In this document: in pieces, positions 63,208-64,000 of the stretch | Numbering within the stretch: position 1 is the first letter of the stretch | Layout: the number at the start of each line of letters is the position of its first letter | NCBI GenBank assembly: GCA_963818885.1 | Contig: CAWFTP010000003.1 | Coordinates: 868,001-932,000 of the forward strand | Source: DATFDN01 sp963818885 | Lineage (GTDB): Bacteria > Pseudomonadota > Alphaproteobacteria > Acetobacterales > Acetobacteraceae | Reading direction: 5' to 3' | DNA: 64,000 nt | Translations under genes and position numbers: made by a program | Notes under the pieces: model-generated | What the model was told of the DNA's origin: nothing | The model's database searches: none | What the model saw: the letters and a program-made list of their open reading frames with translations, nothing else

Positions 63208-63964
63208 TGGATCCCGGCTCCATTCTCTCTCTGCGGACTTCGAGGGCGATCCGAATCAGCGTCGCCATGATCCGTCCCGCCGCCAAGAACGTCCCAGGGA
63301 TGGTGCCCGCCACCTTCGAGCGGCCGGCGATCCGCCGGCGATAGGGCAGGGCGATCTCCTGGACCCGCAGCCCCGCGGCGCCCGCACGAAGCTGCATCTC
63401 CAGGTTCCAGCCATAGGTCATCTCGCGCATCCCGAGCGCGGCAAGACAATCCGTCCGGATCGCACGGAAAGCGCTCATGTCGGTGAACGGGACGCCCGCC
63501 GCGAGGCCCGCCGCGGCGCCGATGAGGCGGCCCGCAATCACCTGGTGCGGCCGCATGCTCCCCGGCTCGCGCGTACCCCGGGTGCGGGAAGCCAGGACGA
63601 AATCCGCCTTGTCGGCCAGGATCGGATCGATCAGCCGGGCCGCCTCCTCAGCCGGATCGGCGCCGTCGCCATCAAGGAACAGCACTATCCCGGCGCCGAG
63701 CGCTCGCGCATGGAGCGCACCAGTCAGGCAGGCGCGGCCATAGCCCCGGCGAGTCTCCACGAGCACCTCGGCGCCGGCCGCGCGGGCCTCCTCGACCGTG
63801 CCGTCACGGCTGCCTCCGTCCACGACGATGACATGCGCGACGACTGCGCCGGGCAACGTGCGGACGGTGGGGCCGATGGCGCCCGCCTCGTTGATGACGG
63901 GAATCACCGCTGCCACGCAGGCGGTCACCGCTACAGGCTCCAGCGCAAGCCGCACCCTTGGCAT
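63182..63964 (-). CDS. Family 2 glycosyltransferase (dolichol-phosphate mannosyltransferase-like)
   Basis: A 260-residue GT-A enzyme. AAVIPVINEAGAIGPTVRTL, VIVVDGGSRDGT and LFLDGDGADPAEEA (the DxD) are in order, then RRGYGRACLTGA. There is no C-terminal membrane segment, so it resembles the soluble polyprenyl-phosphate glycosyltransferase branch. GTG 63928 is an alternative start with GGAG upstream. The 36 bases beyond 63964 show no identifiable gene within the window. Confidence 0.87.
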   Translation of the reverse strand: MPRVRLALEPVAVTACVAAVIPVINEAGAIGPTVRTLPGAVVAHVIVVDGGSRDGTVEEARAAGAEVLVETRRGYGRACLTGALHARALGAGIVLFLDGDGADPAEEAARLIDPILADKADFVLASRTRGTREPGSMRPHQVIAGRLIGAAAGLAAGVPFTDMSAFRAIRTDCLAALGMREMTYGWNLEMQLRAGAAGLRVQEIALPYRRRIAGRSKVAGTIPGTFLAAGRIMATLIRIALEVRRERMEPGSNANESVPR

Positions 63965-64000
63965 GGGCGCGGCGGCGTTTCGCTCAGCAGCTCGCGGCGG

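Noticed and set aside
1..64000. CRISPR arrays, rRNA, tRNA, integrase or phage structural genes
   Set aside because: I looked for regular spaced repeats, CCA-ended cloverleaf-like sequence and phage motifs and saw none; a tRNA scan could still find one that I missed.

Overview
The window is 64 kb of high-GC DNA, densely packed with genes, from an alphaproteobacterium, most likely a Rhodospirillales/Acetobacteraceae-like member. Evidence: a hopanoid cluster (hpnL-like, hpnABCD), AddA-type recombination, the order tolC / PopZ-like / valS, hrcA divergent from rph-rdgB, kdsB-pheA beside a membrane-anchored cytochrome c, and indirect signs of GANTC (CcrM-type) methylation. I saw no rRNA, tRNA, CRISPR array or prophage.

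Layout. 1-6.2 kb: 3' end of addA, trxA, and a hopanoid operon whose genes overlap start-to-stop (hpnA-B-C-D); hpnE and squalene-hopene cyclase are not here. 6.2-9.4 kb: a REP-like inverted pair, an OmpA-domain protein, a BktB-like thiolase and an SDR. 9.1-11 kb: an intact antitoxin, a truncated toxin, an IS630 remnant and a TlpA-like gene whose 3' end was replaced by IS sequence. 11-30 kb is accessory catabolism and transport: alpha/beta hydrolase with a divergent CadC-like/TPR regulator, a peptide-type ABC transporter without ATPases, MFS, M20 peptidase plus serine hydrolase, acyl-CoA ligase, GMC oxidoreductase, an overlapping amidase / argininosuccinate-lyase-like pair, and a uronate-dehydrogenase-like gene coupled to an unusual three-part methyltransferase. 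29.7-34.3 kb: a large unrecognised membrane protein, a Phd/VapC module with a perfect operator palindrome, and a TPR protein with two aspartic-protease DTG motifs. 34-41 kb: pheA, kdsB, an internally duplicated dihaem cytochrome c, dut, and a fused-permease ABC transporter with its AAA-associated ATPase. 40.8-45.2 kb is a decay zone (SDR without active site, hemE fragment, DUF29 fragment, broken alcohol dehydrogenase) around hyuA/hyuB. 47-64 kb is mostly conserved: class II aldolase, quinone reductase, tolC, PopZ-like, valS, PEP-CTERM protein, thiolase plus DUF35 partner, P450, rdgB, rph, GST, hrcA, nucleoside phosphorylase, DoxX, GT2.

The strongest unexpected signal is technical and biological at once. 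About fifteen otherwise healthy genes carry single-base frameshifts. In at least six of them, removing the extra base restores both the reading frame and a GANTC site (GAATC, GATTC, GAGTC or GACTC). The simplest reading is that these are base-calling insertions at CcrM-methylated adenines, so the genes are probably intact in the organism. The decay zone and the IS junctions show larger lesions and look like genuine pseudogenes.
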